A DNA stretch of 64,000 nt from DYRB01 sp963802205 (GTDB lineage: Bacteria > Pseudomonadota > Gammaproteobacteria > Chromatiales > Chromatiaceae): positions 62,001 through 126,000 of the forward strand of contig CAWDHW010000004.1 of NCBI GenBank assembly GCA_963802205.1, in the 5' to 3' direction. Positions 45,724-54,224 of the stretch are shown here, one piece after another; within the stretch, counting starts at the first letter, position 1, and every line of letters starts with the position of its first letter. Both the position numbers and the translations under genes were made by a program. The notes under the pieces are model-generated. The model saw nothing but the letters and a program-made list of their open reading frames with translations, was not told where the DNA came from and ran no database searches.

Positions 45724-47862
45724 GTGTATCCCAAGTACTTCGGCCTTCGGGAACCGAGCTTCTCCATCACCCCGGACCCCCAGTACCTGTTCCTCAGCGA
45801 ACAGCACCGGGAGGCGTTGGCGCACCTGCTTTACGGGGCCGGGGAGGGCGGTGGCTTCGTCCTGCTCACCGGGGAGGTGGGCACCGGCAAGACCACGGTC
45901 TGTCGCGCCTTCCTGGAGCAACTCCCGGCGGAGGTGGATGTCGCCCTGATCCTCAATCCGGCGGTCTCCTCCATTGAACTCCTGCGGGCTGTATGCGACG
46001 AGTTCCGCATCCAGGTGCCGGAGAACGAGCGCACCAGCAAGCAGCTCGTGGACCGCATCAACGCCTTCCTGCTCACCGCCCATGCCAATGGCCGGCGTCC
46101 GGTGCTGATGATCGACGAGGCGCAGAATCTGCGCCCCAAAGTCCTGGAACAGATCCGCCTGCTCACCAACCTCGAGACCCCCAAGCAAAAGCTGTTGCAG
46201 ATCTTCCTGGTGGGGCAACCGGAGCTGCGCAACCTGCTGTCCCGCCAGGGGCTGCGCCAACTCGACCAGCGCATCACCGCCCGCTTTCACCTCAAGCCCC
46301 TGGACGCCCGGGAGACCGGCGATTATATCCGTCACCGCCTGGCGGTGGCTGGGGTGGAGCGGCCCCTGTTTACGCCCCCCGCGGTGCGCCGCATTCATGC
46401 CCTCTCCGGCGGGGTACCCAGGCTCGTCAATATTCTGTGTGATCGGGCCCTGCTCGGCGCCTGCGTCAGTCGGGCCATTCAGGTCACCCCGAAGATCGTG
46501 GACAAGTCGGCGTGGGAGGTGCGAGGCGAGGTCAACGTCACCCAGAAACGGCGGATACCGACCCTGACCCTGGCACTCGCCGGTCTGGTCCTGGCACTGG
46601 CCGTGGGCTGGCTGGCCCGCGGCTGGCTGGATGGCGGTGGGGATCATTGGCTTTCCGGGCTCTTGACACGGTGGTGGCCGCCCACGGCCCAGGGACCGGT
46701 CCCGGCTGCCCCGGAACCGGCTCCGACACCTATTACCTCAGAGGCGACGGCGGCGATGCCCGATCCTCATCGAGTCCCGGCAGATCTTCCGGCCAAGGTC
46801 GATGGCGAGGCGGTTTCCGCCACGCCAGCAACCGGGGTGGCAGCGCCCGTCGAGCCTCTGGCGGGGCCGTCGCCGCAGCCGGTGCCGGCGGTGACGGACA
46901 CTACGTCGTCGGCCGGGGTTGCCGTCACACCGGTTGCCACGATTACCCCGGATGCGGCAGCGCCGGCCGGCCCCATAGGCCACGCGACGCCCGGGGCCCA
47001 GAGTGTTCTGACTGTGGCTCCCGCGGGGGGGGCTACCGCCACACCGCAGGTACCTGCGGTCACGGCACCAAACGCGCCCCCGGGGACCGCGGGCAGCCCG
47101 ACACCGACCCCGTCTGCCGTTCCCGCCGCCTTATCGGCGGTGGTGCCTCAAACGTCGCAGGGCGAGGTCTTGGCGCCGCCCGTCGCGCCCGTCCCATCAA
47201 CGCCGGTCCCTGCGGCCCCGTCGGCTCCGGTGGACCCTCGCCAGATGGCCCTCGCGGAGCCAGAGGCCATGCGCCTGTTGCTGTCGCGCTGGGGGCTCAA
47301 CCTCAAGGACCTGCCCGCCGGGGATGCCTGCGAGCGTCTACCCTCCTATGGGTTGCGTTGCGAGCGCGACCGCGGTGGCTGGCGGCCTCTGCGAGCCCTG
47401 GACTTGCCGGCTATGTTGCGCCTGCGCCAGGGTAAGGGTCGGCCGCAGAGCTATGTTGTGCTGGTGGGCATGGATGCCGAGAGCGTCACGCTGGCCCACC
47501 CGGACGGAAATGTCCGTTTGCCCCGTGCGGAGGTCAATCCACTCCTGTCGGGCTACTACACCCTGGTCTGGCAGCCTCCACCCATGGGGGTCGCCAGCAT
47601 CAGCGCCGGGTCCTCTGGGGAGTCTGTTCGCTGGCTTCGTAAGTTGCTTTCCCAAGTCCCCGAGTCCGGGGTCACCGACACGGAGTCCGGGGTTTTTGAC
47701 GCTGCCGTGGGGGCTGCCCTACGCCGGTTTCAGGTTAAGTACGGTCTTAACCCGGACGGGATCGCTGGCCCCAAGACGCTGATTCAGCTAAATAATGCTG
47801 TTGGGATGCCGGGTATTCCAAAGCTCTCTCGGGGGGCCGAGGGGCATGTCGTACATCCTTGA
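45724..47862 (+). CDS. gspA: ExeA/GspA-like AAA ATPase with peptidoglycan-binding domain
   Basis: A 712-aa inner-membrane ATPase helping insert the type II secretion secretin through peptidoglycan. AAA part ~1-265: Walker A LLTGEVGTGKTT, Walker B VLMIDEAQNL; the N-terminus MYPKYFGLREPSFSITPDP is a family hallmark. A transmembrane helix (~280-305), a long Pro/Ala/Thr linker (~320-500), then a periplasmic C39-like/peptidoglycan-binding region ending GLNPDGIAGPKTLIQLN. The start is GTG 45724. Overlaps gspB by 17 bp. Confidence 0.92.
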   Translation: MYPKYFGLREPSFSITPDPQYLFLSEQHREALAHLLYGAGEGGGFVLLTGEVGTGKTTVCRAFLEQLPAEVDVALILNPAVSSIELLRAVCDEFRIQVPENERTSKQLVDRINAFLLTAHANGRRPVLMIDEAQNLRPKVLEQIRLLTNLETPKQKLLQIFLVGQPELRNLLSRQGLRQLDQRITARFHLKPLDARETGDYIRHRLAVAGVERPLFTPPAVRRIHALSGGVPRLVNILCDRALLGACVSRAIQVTPKIVDKSAWEVRGEVNVTQKRRIPTLTLALAGLVLALAVGWLARGWLDGGGDHWLSGLLTRWWPPTAQGPVPAAPEPAPTPITSEATAAMPDPHRVPADLPAKVDGEAVSATPATGVAAPVEPLAGPSPQPVPAVTDTTSSAGVAVTPVATITPDAAAPAGPIGHATPGAQSVLTVAPAGGATATPQVPAVTAPNAPPGTAGSPTPTPSAVPAALSAVVPQTSQGEVLAPPVAPVPSTPVPAAPSAPVDPRQMALAEPEAMRLLLSRWGLNLKDLPAGDACERLPSYGLRCERDRGGWRPLRALDLPAMLRLRQGKGRPQSYVVLVGMDAESVTLAHPDGNVRLPRAEVNPLLSGYYTLVWQPPPMGVASISAGSSGESVRWLRKLLSQVPESGVTDTESGVFDAAVGAALRRFQVKYGLNPDGIAGPKTLIQLNNAVGMPGIPKLSRGAEGHVVHP

Positions 47863-48856
47863 AGCCCTCAAGAAGTCTCAGCAAGAGCGGGAGCTGGGCC
47901 AGGTCCCGACCCTGGAGATGGGGCCATTCGCCGGGGTGCGGCGTCCCCACCGGGGCAATCCCTGGGCCACAGCGGCCCTGGGCCTGGCGGGGCTGGCAGT
48001 AGCCATCGCCCTCTACGCTGTCCTGCGCCAGCCGCAGACCGTAGCGCCGGTTCCTCAGGTAACGGTGGCGACCGCATCGCCCGACGTGGGGCAGCCCCCG
48101 GTACCGACCCCTCCAGGCGGTCCGGCCCAGGCCCTCGCACAGGTCGGTCCCGTGGCCCCACCGCTGCCGATGTCACCGCCCATCCTGCCGCCGGCCGTGC
48201 CTGTGGTCCCGGCCCCCGGCGTCGCCCAGGGATGGCCCAACGGGGCCGACCCGCGTGCGGGGGCGGCGGTGGCACCCCAATTTGGCGGTCCTGCCCCAGA
48301 CGAGGGTTATCCTGCCCACTCACTGCCTATGGGAGACCCGATGGTCGGACCGGGACCTAAACCCGAAGGCATGGAGACGGAGGAATGGTCCGACGACTGG
48401 ATGGAGATGGACCAGGAGGTTGGACCGGCCGAGCCCGGGGAGTCGATCGTTTCCCGCCCCAGCTCCGGCCCCGCCCCCGGTGCCCGGCGACCGCCGCGGC
48501 CCGTCCGCCAGGCCCCGCCGCCGCCCAAGTCCACCCCCATACCCCAGGACCTCCGCGACGAGGTCGCCGCCTTCAGGGATGAACTGCAGCGCGAGCGCAG
48601 CGGGGGCAAACCCAAGGCGCCGGTTGCCGGGGATCCGAAGAAGCTACGTCTGACGGACGACCTCCAGGCCCGCCTGCCAGCCTTCATCATGACTGCCCAG
48701 ATCTACGACCCGGACCCCACGCGGCGCTTCGTGGTCATCAACTCCATACGCTACGCGGTGGGCGAGACCACCCGCGAGGGGCTCAAGGTGGAGCAGGTCC
48801 TGTCGGACGGTGTGGTCTTGAGCTTCGAGGGCCAGCGCTTCTTCCGCCGGCGTTGA
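47846..48856 (+). CDS. gspB: general secretion pathway protein GspB
   Basis: A 336-aa partner of GspA/ExeA. MSYILEALKKSQQERELGQ is the standard start, followed by one transmembrane helix (~36-55), a Pro-rich periplasmic linker and the conserved GspB domain near the C-terminus (LPAFIMTAQIYDPDP, FVVINSIRYAVGE, GVVLSFEGQRFF). ATG 47846 is preferred to an upstream start at 47795 inside gspA. The gsp core genes are not in this window. Confidence 0.93.
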   Translation: MSYILEALKKSQQERELGQVPTLEMGPFAGVRRPHRGNPWATAALGLAGLAVAIALYAVLRQPQTVAPVPQVTVATASPDVGQPPVPTPPGGPAQALAQVGPVAPPLPMSPPILPPAVPVVPAPGVAQGWPNGADPRAGAAVAPQFGGPAPDEGYPAHSLPMGDPMVGPGPKPEGMETEEWSDDWMEMDQEVGPAEPGESIVSRPSSGPAPGARRPPRPVRQAPPPPKSTPIPQDLRDEVAAFRDELQRERSGGKPKAPVAGDPKKLRLTDDLQARLPAFIMTAQIYDPDPTRRFVVINSIRYAVGETTREGLKVEQVLSDGVVLSFEGQRFFRRR

Positions 48857-49067
48857 CGGGACCGCTAGACATAGCCCTCAGGCGCCTGGCGCCGCGCCTC
48901 GGCGTCATCCCCGGCTGGTTCAACCCGCGACGCAAATGATCGCCGCATCGTGTCGGGCTTGATTCTCAGCGTCCGGTCCCGTATTTTGTGCACTGCAACA
49001 TTTTCTCCGGCCTCAAGGCGTATCCCCGCCTGCACGGCCGGAACTGCCCGATGGGCAGGGGTGACTT

Positions 49068-49799
49068 ATGCACGCACGCATCGATACGGTCTGTCCAACC
49101 GACTCCCACCTGCACTTGGCGGATGGCGCTCGTTATCGTATCCGGCCCTCCGGAGAGGGGGATCGGCAGCGCCTGCTGGACTGCTTCGAGGCCCTGTCTC
49201 CGGACACCAGGCGCCTGCGCTTCTTCAACAGCAAGCCGACCCTGACCCTGGAAGAGCTCGACTATTTCGCCGGGACGGACGGCCAGGACCACATCGCCTG
49301 CGTGGCAGTGAGGCTCGATGGGCAGGGGCGGGAGGGTGAGGCTTTGGGCTTCGCCCGCTGCGTCCGGTTGGGCCAGGGCTCCGAGGTGGCCGAGTTTTCT
49401 ATCACGGTAGTCGATCAGGTCCAGGGGCAGGGCCTTGGGTCGGCACTCCTCGATCACATCATGGTGATGGCGCGGGGTGTTGGCATCCGGCGTTTCCGCT
49501 GTGAGGTCCTGGCCGAGAACGCTGGGATGCGGAACCTGGCTCAGCATCTCGGGGGTGAGCCCCAGTGGCTGGGAGACGGCATCGTGGAGTACGACTGTGC
49601 CCTGCCTGAGACGCCAACGCCGGCCGGCGCGGACCTGCCCTGGTACCTGGACCCCCAAGGTTTGGTATCGCCCTGGGCCGACGCCTGGTTGAACGGCCTG
49701 CGGGATTCCTTGACGCTGGCGCAATCGAGCCAGCAGAGGTTGGCGCGCTGGCTGGACGACCTTTGTCCGACCTGCGTCGGCAAGGTCATGGCGGTCTGA
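49068..49799 (+). CDS. GNAT-family N-acetyltransferase
   Basis: A 243-aa protein with a GNAT domain in residues ~20-175: RIRPSGEGDRQRLLDCFEAL, AEFSITVVDQVQGQGLGSAL (acetyl-CoA loop QGQGLG), GIRRFRCEVLAENAGM. Similar to the stand-alone acetyltransferase domain of Pat/acetyl-CoA synthetase modifiers, but the acceptor is unknown. AGGGG precedes ATG 49068. Confidence 0.87.
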   Translation: MHARIDTVCPTDSHLHLADGARYRIRPSGEGDRQRLLDCFEALSPDTRRLRFFNSKPTLTLEELDYFAGTDGQDHIACVAVRLDGQGREGEALGFARCVRLGQGSEVAEFSITVVDQVQGQGLGSALLDHIMVMARGVGIRRFRCEVLAENAGMRNLAQHLGGEPQWLGDGIVEYDCALPETPTPAGADLPWYLDPQGLVSPWADAWLNGLRDSLTLAQSSQQRLARWLDDLCPTCVGKVMAV

Positions 49800-50017
49800 C
49801 GGCGTGGGGCAGGGTGCCCTCTACCGTTGTCGGGCCCGGCTTACGTCGTCAACAGGGCTGTGAGATGGGTCGCGATCAGGTCTGGCACCGGGGCCCCGGC
49901 GCGCAACTGGCCGTACAGGAACCAGACCCCGGCGACCTACTCCAGGGCATGCCGATACAGCCGGCAGTGCGGCTTGACGGCTCAGTATCCGATCACTAAA
50001 ATCCCTGCTCCTTACCT

Positions 50018-50094
50018 GGCTACGTAGCTCAGTTGGTTAGAGCGCAGCACTCATAATGCTGATGTCCCCGGTTCAAATCCTGGCGTAGCCACCA
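50018..50094 (+). tRNA. tRNA-Met, elongator (anticodon CAT)
   Basis: A 77-nt cloverleaf with encoded CCA: acceptor GGCTACG/CGTAGCC, D arm AGCTCAGTTGGTTAGAGC, anticodon stem CAGCA/TGCTG with loop CTCATAA, T arm GGTTCAAATCC. The normal G1-C72 pair and lack of three G-C pairs in the anticodon stem point to elongator rather than initiator; Ile2 (lysidine) is less likely given close likeness to E. coli metT. Confidence 0.95.
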
Positions 50095-50110
50095 GAAAGC
50101 CTAAGAAAAC

Positions 50111-50134
50111 AGCCCCTTACGAGGGGCTTTTTCG
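50111..50134 (+). terminator. terminator after tRNA-Met
   Basis: Perfect 7-bp stem AGCCCCT/AGGGGCT with loop TACG followed by TTTTTCG, 16 bases after the tRNA. Confidence 0.88.
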
Positions 50135-50187
50135 TTTCTGGCGGTAAGGTTTTTCTTGGGCTGGAATCAAAGCTCCCATTTTTTGAA

Positions 50188-50332
50188 GGCTCTGTCTGCG
50201 TTAGGTGTAGGTCGGACTTCAGTCCGACGCGGCCTTGCCGGTAACCCCAGGCCCCGCTGTCGGGCTGAAGCCCGACCTACACCCTGGGGCACAAGGCATT
50301 GCGATAGCTCAACACCTAACGCAGACAGAGCC
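50188..50332. mobile_element. MITE-like element copy A (145 bp) with 8-bp target duplication
   Basis: Perfect terminal inverted repeats begin GGCTCTGTCTGCGTTAGGTG (50188-50207) and end with the reverse complement (to 50332). A perfect direct 8-mer TTTTTGAA flanks it (50180-50187 and 50333-50340). Inside is a second inverted pair with the GTAGGTCGG core (about 50206-50281). No ORF. An 8-bp duplication is the hallmark of IS1595-family transposition, among others. Confidence 0.88.
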
Positions 50333-50337
50333 TTTTT

Positions 50338-50620
50338 GAACAGGAGATCCTCATCAGCATGGACGGCCGCGGTCGGGCCCTAGGGAGGCCCTGATTAAAG
50401 TGCTTCCCGTGCGGGGCAGGGATGCCCCGCCATTTTCGACGGCTGTAAGCCGTTGAAAATGGAGCGCCCCGGGAGTCGCGCCTCGCGGGGCGCGAGCTGA
50501 TTAAAGCCAAGGATGGCTTTAATCAGCGTCTCCCCAGGCAACGTCTTCATCGAGCGACTCTGGCGCACCCTCAAGTACGAGGACATCTACCTGCGCGACT
50601 ACAAGCGCGTCCCTGAGCCC
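50338..50620 (+). pseudogene. IS3-family transposase remnant, interrupted
   Basis: A C-terminal fragment of an IS3-type integrase-core transposase: EILISMDGRGRAL (about 50345-50383), then after a 160-base hairpin element NVFIERLWRTLKYEDIYLRD (about 50540-50600). The two pieces are adjacent in intact transposases (SMDGRGRALDNVFIERLWR). All upstream transposase sequence is gone. The conserved final Glu is in FIERLWR. Confidence 0.75.
50379..50538. mobile_element. hairpin-rich MITE-like element inside the IS3-type remnant
   Basis: About 160 bases with 22-bp terminal inverted repeats (50379-50400 CCTAGGGAGGCCCTGATTAA... against the reverse complement of 50517-50538, about 19/22 matching). Inside are three strong hairpins: 50411-50430, 50430-50462 (14-bp arms, one mismatch) and 50497-50526 (12-bp perfect). 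It splits the transposase sequence at RAL/NVF. A target duplication is not clear. Confidence 0.7.
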
Positions 50621-50635
50621 CATCAGGGCTTGAGA

Positions 50636-53600
50636 TCATTGCACCGTTACGCTGACGTTATCGAGGTTGGAATCCTCGGTGTAGTCCGACATGGTCCCCC
50701 GGAACCGCAGGCGCAGGCTGGCGTTGGGGGCCAGACCCGTCAGGTTGACCCGCACGGCTTGCCAGGCGTTTTCCGGGTCCTGATTGGCGCGCAAGCGGGC
50801 CTTCTCGGTCCAGGTGGCGCCACCATCCGTGGAGACGTCAAAGGCCAGATACTCGTTGGTATCGAGGCTGGTCTCGTTGAACCAGGAGAAGGTGATGGTG
50901 GCACTACTCGCACCGCCGGTGGCGATGGGCACCGAGATCAACTGGGCATTGCTGGCGCCGCCATCGACCTCGGCCGAGCGGGTACCCAGGGTCCGCCGTT
51001 GCGTGGAGACGAACCAGTCGTTCTGACTGTCCTGGGTCCAGCGGCCCGCAAAGCTGGTGCTCTCGAAGCTGTCGGCGAAGACGGTGACCGGCGCGGAGGT
51101 GACGCTGACGGTGGTGGTCGCCACGTCCGTGTCGCCCGCGTCGTCGCTGACCGTCAAGGTGAGGGTATAGGTGTCCGCCGTGGTATAGGTGTGACTGGCC
51201 GTCATGCCCGAACCGGTGGTGCCATCCCCAAAGTCCCAGTCATACCGGACGATGCTCCCATCAGAGTCAGAGGAGCCCGCCGCGCTGACGGCAATGGCCT
51301 GCCCGGTGGACCCGCTGTAGGGACCGCCCGCGGCGGCCTGGGGTGGTTGGTTGGGGGGCGGTTCGGTGAGGGCGGCGGCGGTGACGTCCGTGGCCGTGGC
51401 GCCACCGCTATCAGTCACGGTCAGTGTCACTTCATAGTCACCGGTGCTGGCATAGGTATGGCTGGCCGTCACGCCAACACCACGGTTGCCGTCCCCAAAG
51501 TCCCAGACATAGCTGACGAGGGTGCCATCGACATCGGTGGAACCGTTGGCGCTGAAGACCAGGGATCGCCCAGCATAACCGTGGTAGGGGCCACCCGCGT
51601 TGGCGCTGGGCGCTTGGTTGGCCGCAGGGGTCGGGTTGACCGTCACCATGACGTTATCGAGGTTGGAATCCTCGGTGTAGTCCGACATGGTCCCCCGGAA
51701 CCGCAGGCGCAGGCTGGCGGTGGGGGCCAGACCCGTCAGGTTGACCCGCACGGCTTGCCAGACGTTTTCCGGGTCCTGATTGGCGCGCAAGCGGGCCTTC
51801 TCGGTCCAGGTGGCGCCACCATCCGTGGAGACGTCAAAGGCCAGATACTCGTTGGTATCGAGGCTGGTCTCGTTGAACCAGGAGAAGGTGATGGTGGCAC
51901 TACTCGCACCGCCGGTGGCGATGGGCACCGAGATCAACTGGGCATTGCTGGCGCCGCCATCGACCTCGGCCGAGCGGGTACCCAGGGTCCGCCGTTGCGT
52001 GGAGACGAACCAGTCGTTCTGACTGTCCTGGGTCCAGCGGCCCGCAAAGCTGGTGCTCTCGAAGCTGTCGGCGAAGACGGTGACCGGCTGCGGTGGCGGG
52101 GAGAGGTTGAAGGTCGCCTGACAAAGGGTATCCGTCATGAGCGTAAAGGGCGCGCCACAACTGGGTGGTTCCCAGCCGGCGAAGGCGGAGCCCTGATCCG
52201 GGGTGGCGCTGGGGGTGACGCGGGTACCGGCAGGGTAGGTACCGCCACCGGTTACCGTGCCAGATCCCGTGCTTGCAGGATTCGTCGTCACTGCCAAGGT
52301 TTTCATGTCCAACACCCGTTGCTGGACCACCAGCGGCTGGGGTTGAGCGGCGGCAAGCTGCGCATTGATGGCGCCAGACGTCTGATATTCGGCCACCGCG
52401 CTCAGGCTATGCTCCCCGCTGGCATCTGCCGGTACGGCTACCTGGTAGCTAAATTGCAGTGGGTTGGCGGTCAGCGTCCCGGTGAACAGGATCGACTGGC
52501 CATCCGGTCCCAGCTCCGGCCCGCCATCGCCACTTACCCCGCTGATGGACCAGCCCGCCGGCAGGCTGGGGGTCCAGAGCAAGGACAGCAACGCACCCTC
52601 CGCGGGCCGATCCAGGGTGTTGGTGACGGTAAGCATCTCGCCAGCCTGGTATTCGGGCGCGTGATGCCCGGCACTGACCTCGGTCGTGGCAGCCGCGGCC
52701 ACCCTGCCGGCTGCCTGAGCACCCGTCGGTTCGACCCCGGGGGCGAAGCCATCGACACCATCCGGATCGGCGTGATAGGCCGCCGCCCGCCAGTAGGCGA
52801 GCACACGGTTGGCTTCGCTACCGTCGATCCACCAATAGGGGGCCTGATAATCGGCGCTATGGCGGTTGCGATCGATGCCGCCAGTGCCGGGGGCATAACC
52901 GTCATCCCCGCTAGCCTCGACATGGTAGACACCGGCCCGCCAATAGGCGAGAACGCGGTTGGCCTCGCTGCTATCGATCTGCCAACGGGCATCGCGATAG
53001 TCGGCACTATGGTAGATGATTCCATTCAGGATCAGTGGGTTGGGACTAGCCATCAGGGTGACCGGGTTGGTCATGGTGCCGTTCTGATACTCGACGGTGG
53101 CGCCGATAACCTGCGGGCCCTGGGCATCAGCGGGTACCGCGACCTGGTAGCTGAAATCGAGCGGCATGGCACCGAGGTTGCCAGTAAACAGGATCTCGCT
53201 GCCATCCTGGCTTAGCTCCGGCGAACCCTCGCCGCTGACACCGGCCAAGGTCCAGCCGGCCGGCAGGCGCGGTCGCCACAGCAATGACAGGGGACTGGTC
53301 CCGGAGGTGTCATTGAGGCTGGCGCTGACCCGCAACGGGCCGCCGGCCTGGTAGCCCGGCGCGCTCTGCGTCACGGACAGGGTGGCGCTGAGGTCGACCA
53401 GGTTGGCCGTCACCTCGCGGGAGCCGGTGATGTTGGTCAGCGTGCAGGTAGGCGCGGTGCCGGAACAATCACCACCCCAATTGACGAAGCCATAGCCGTT
53501 GGCGGCTTCGGCGGTACAGAGGCTGCTACCACCATGGGTTACCGGATTGGGCGCGCAGGTCACCGTGCCACCCGCCGGGGGATTGGCCATGGGGGTAATG

Positions 53601-54118
53601 AGGTAGCTGTTCTGAGAGAAGGTGGCGCTCACCGTGCAGGGCGCGGTGATGGCGCCGGTGGTATAGCTGTCACCCACCAGGCTGCCGCTGCAGCCGCTCA
53701 CCGAGGCAATGCTATAGCCTGGATCGGGGGTGAGGGTGAAGGCCGCGGTTTCGCCACTCAGGACGTTGACCCACGGCGGGCTGATGCCGCCACCCGGACC
53801 GGCCGTGGCGGTCACGGGGATGCCAGGGCCGAGATCCGAATCCAGACCAAAAACCGAGCGAGGTCGCGTGCTTTGGTCCTGGGTTCCGTCGCCGAGTTGG
53901 CCGGAGGAATTGTAGCCCCAGCACTGGACCCCGCCAGCGACCACGGCGCAGCTATGGGAACTACCGGCGGCGACGGCACTGGCGTCGCTGCCAGCCGGGA
54001 GGGCCTGGACCGGGCTCGGGCTGGAGTTGAAACTGCCGTTGCCCAGTTGGCCATACCGGCCAGAACCCCAGCACTGGACCCCGCCGGCGACCACCGCGCA
54101 ACTGTGACCTGCATCCAA
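50636..54118 (-). CDS. C-terminal segment: RCC1, beta-sandwich, dockerin-like and PKD domains
   Basis: Longest intact piece (1160 aa) of the giant gene. Two final RCC1 units (HSCAVVAGGVQCWG), a Cys-containing repeat (FVNWGGDCSG), beta-sandwich domains with SLLWTPSLPAGWSISGVSG-type motifs, then two units of the form HSADYxxxxWxIDxSEANRV...YWRAxxYHxxxxGxDGFAPG (Asp-rich, calcium-site-like). Next come a jelly-roll domain (SSATITFSWFNETSLDTNEY), two PKD domains (YVWDFGDGN, YDWDFGDGTT) and a near-identical second jelly-roll. The first codon here is TTG and follows an in-frame TGA, so it is not a genuine start. No sorting tail is recognized at the C-terminus. Confidence 0.8.
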   Translation of the reverse strand: MDAGHSCAVVAGGVQCWGSGRYGQLGNGSFNSSPSPVQALPAGSDASAVAAGSSHSCAVVAGGVQCWGYNSSGQLGDGTQDQSTRPRSVFGLDSDLGPGIPVTATAGPGGGISPPWVNVLSGETAAFTLTPDPGYSIASVSGCSGSLVGDSYTTGAITAPCTVSATFSQNSYLITPMANPPAGGTVTCAPNPVTHGGSSLCTAEAANGYGFVNWGGDCSGTAPTCTLTNITGSREVTANLVDLSATLSVTQSAPGYQAGGPLRVSASLNDTSGTSPLSLLWRPRLPAGWTLAGVSGEGSPELSQDGSEILFTGNLGAMPLDFSYQVAVPADAQGPQVIGATVEYQNGTMTNPVTLMASPNPLILNGIIYHSADYRDARWQIDSSEANRVLAYWRAGVYHVEASGDDGYAPGTGGIDRNRHSADYQAPYWWIDGSEANRVLAYWRAAAYHADPDGVDGFAPGVEPTGAQAAGRVAAAATTEVSAGHHAPEYQAGEMLTVTNTLDRPAEGALLSLLWTPSLPAGWSISGVSGDGGPELGPDGQSILFTGTLTANPLQFSYQVAVPADASGEHSLSAVAEYQTSGAINAQLAAAQPQPLVVQQRVLDMKTLAVTTNPASTGSGTVTGGGTYPAGTRVTPSATPDQGSAFAGWEPPSCGAPFTLMTDTLCQATFNLSPPPQPVTVFADSFESTSFAGRWTQDSQNDWFVSTQRRTLGTRSAEVDGGASNAQLISVPIATGGASSATITFSWFNETSLDTNEYLAFDVSTDGGATWTEKARLRANQDPENVWQAVRVNLTGLAPTASLRLRFRGTMSDYTEDSNLDNVMVTVNPTPAANQAPSANAGGPYHGYAGRSLVFSANGSTDVDGTLVSYVWDFGDGNRGVGVTASHTYASTGDYEVTLTVTDSGGATATDVTAAALTEPPPNQPPQAAAGGPYSGSTGQAIAVSAAGSSDSDGSIVRYDWDFGDGTTGSGMTASHTYTTADTYTLTLTVSDDAGDTDVATTTVSVTSAPVTVFADSFESTSFAGRWTQDSQNDWFVSTQRRTLGTRSAEVDGGASNAQLISVPIATGGASSATITFSWFNETSLDTNEYLAFDVSTDGGATWTEKARLRANQDPENAWQAVRVNLTGLAPNASLRLRFRGTMSDYTEDSNLDNVSVTVQ
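50654..51092. repeat. 439-bp direct repeat, copy 1 (jelly-roll domain coding)
   Basis: Near-identical to 51650-52088 at a fixed offset of 996 bases; the few differences I see include GCGTTGG against GCGGTGG and CAGGCG against CAGACG. Encodes the terminal jelly-roll domain. Confidence 0.9.
51650..52088. repeat. 439-bp direct repeat, copy 2 (jelly-roll domain coding)
   Basis: Second copy of 50654-51092; together they flank the two PKD domains. Confidence 0.9.
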
Positions 54119-54224
54119 TCACCGCCAGCGGCGACGGCGCGTGGCCTCACTTCCCGCCGGGATGGCCTGGACCGGGCTAGGGCTGGAGTTGAAACTGCCG
54201 TTGCCCAGTTGGCCATCCCCGCCA

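Noticed and set aside
50018..50094. Initiator tRNA-fMet
   Set aside because: It has a paired G1-C72 and lacks the GGG/CCC anticodon stem pairs of initiators.
50513..53215. 900-codon plus-strand open frame opposite the giant repeat gene
   Set aside because: It mirrors the repeats of the minus-strand protein (identical blocks 996 bases apart) and has Gly/Val-rich shadow composition. Only its first ~35 codons are meaningful, as part of the IS3-type remnant.
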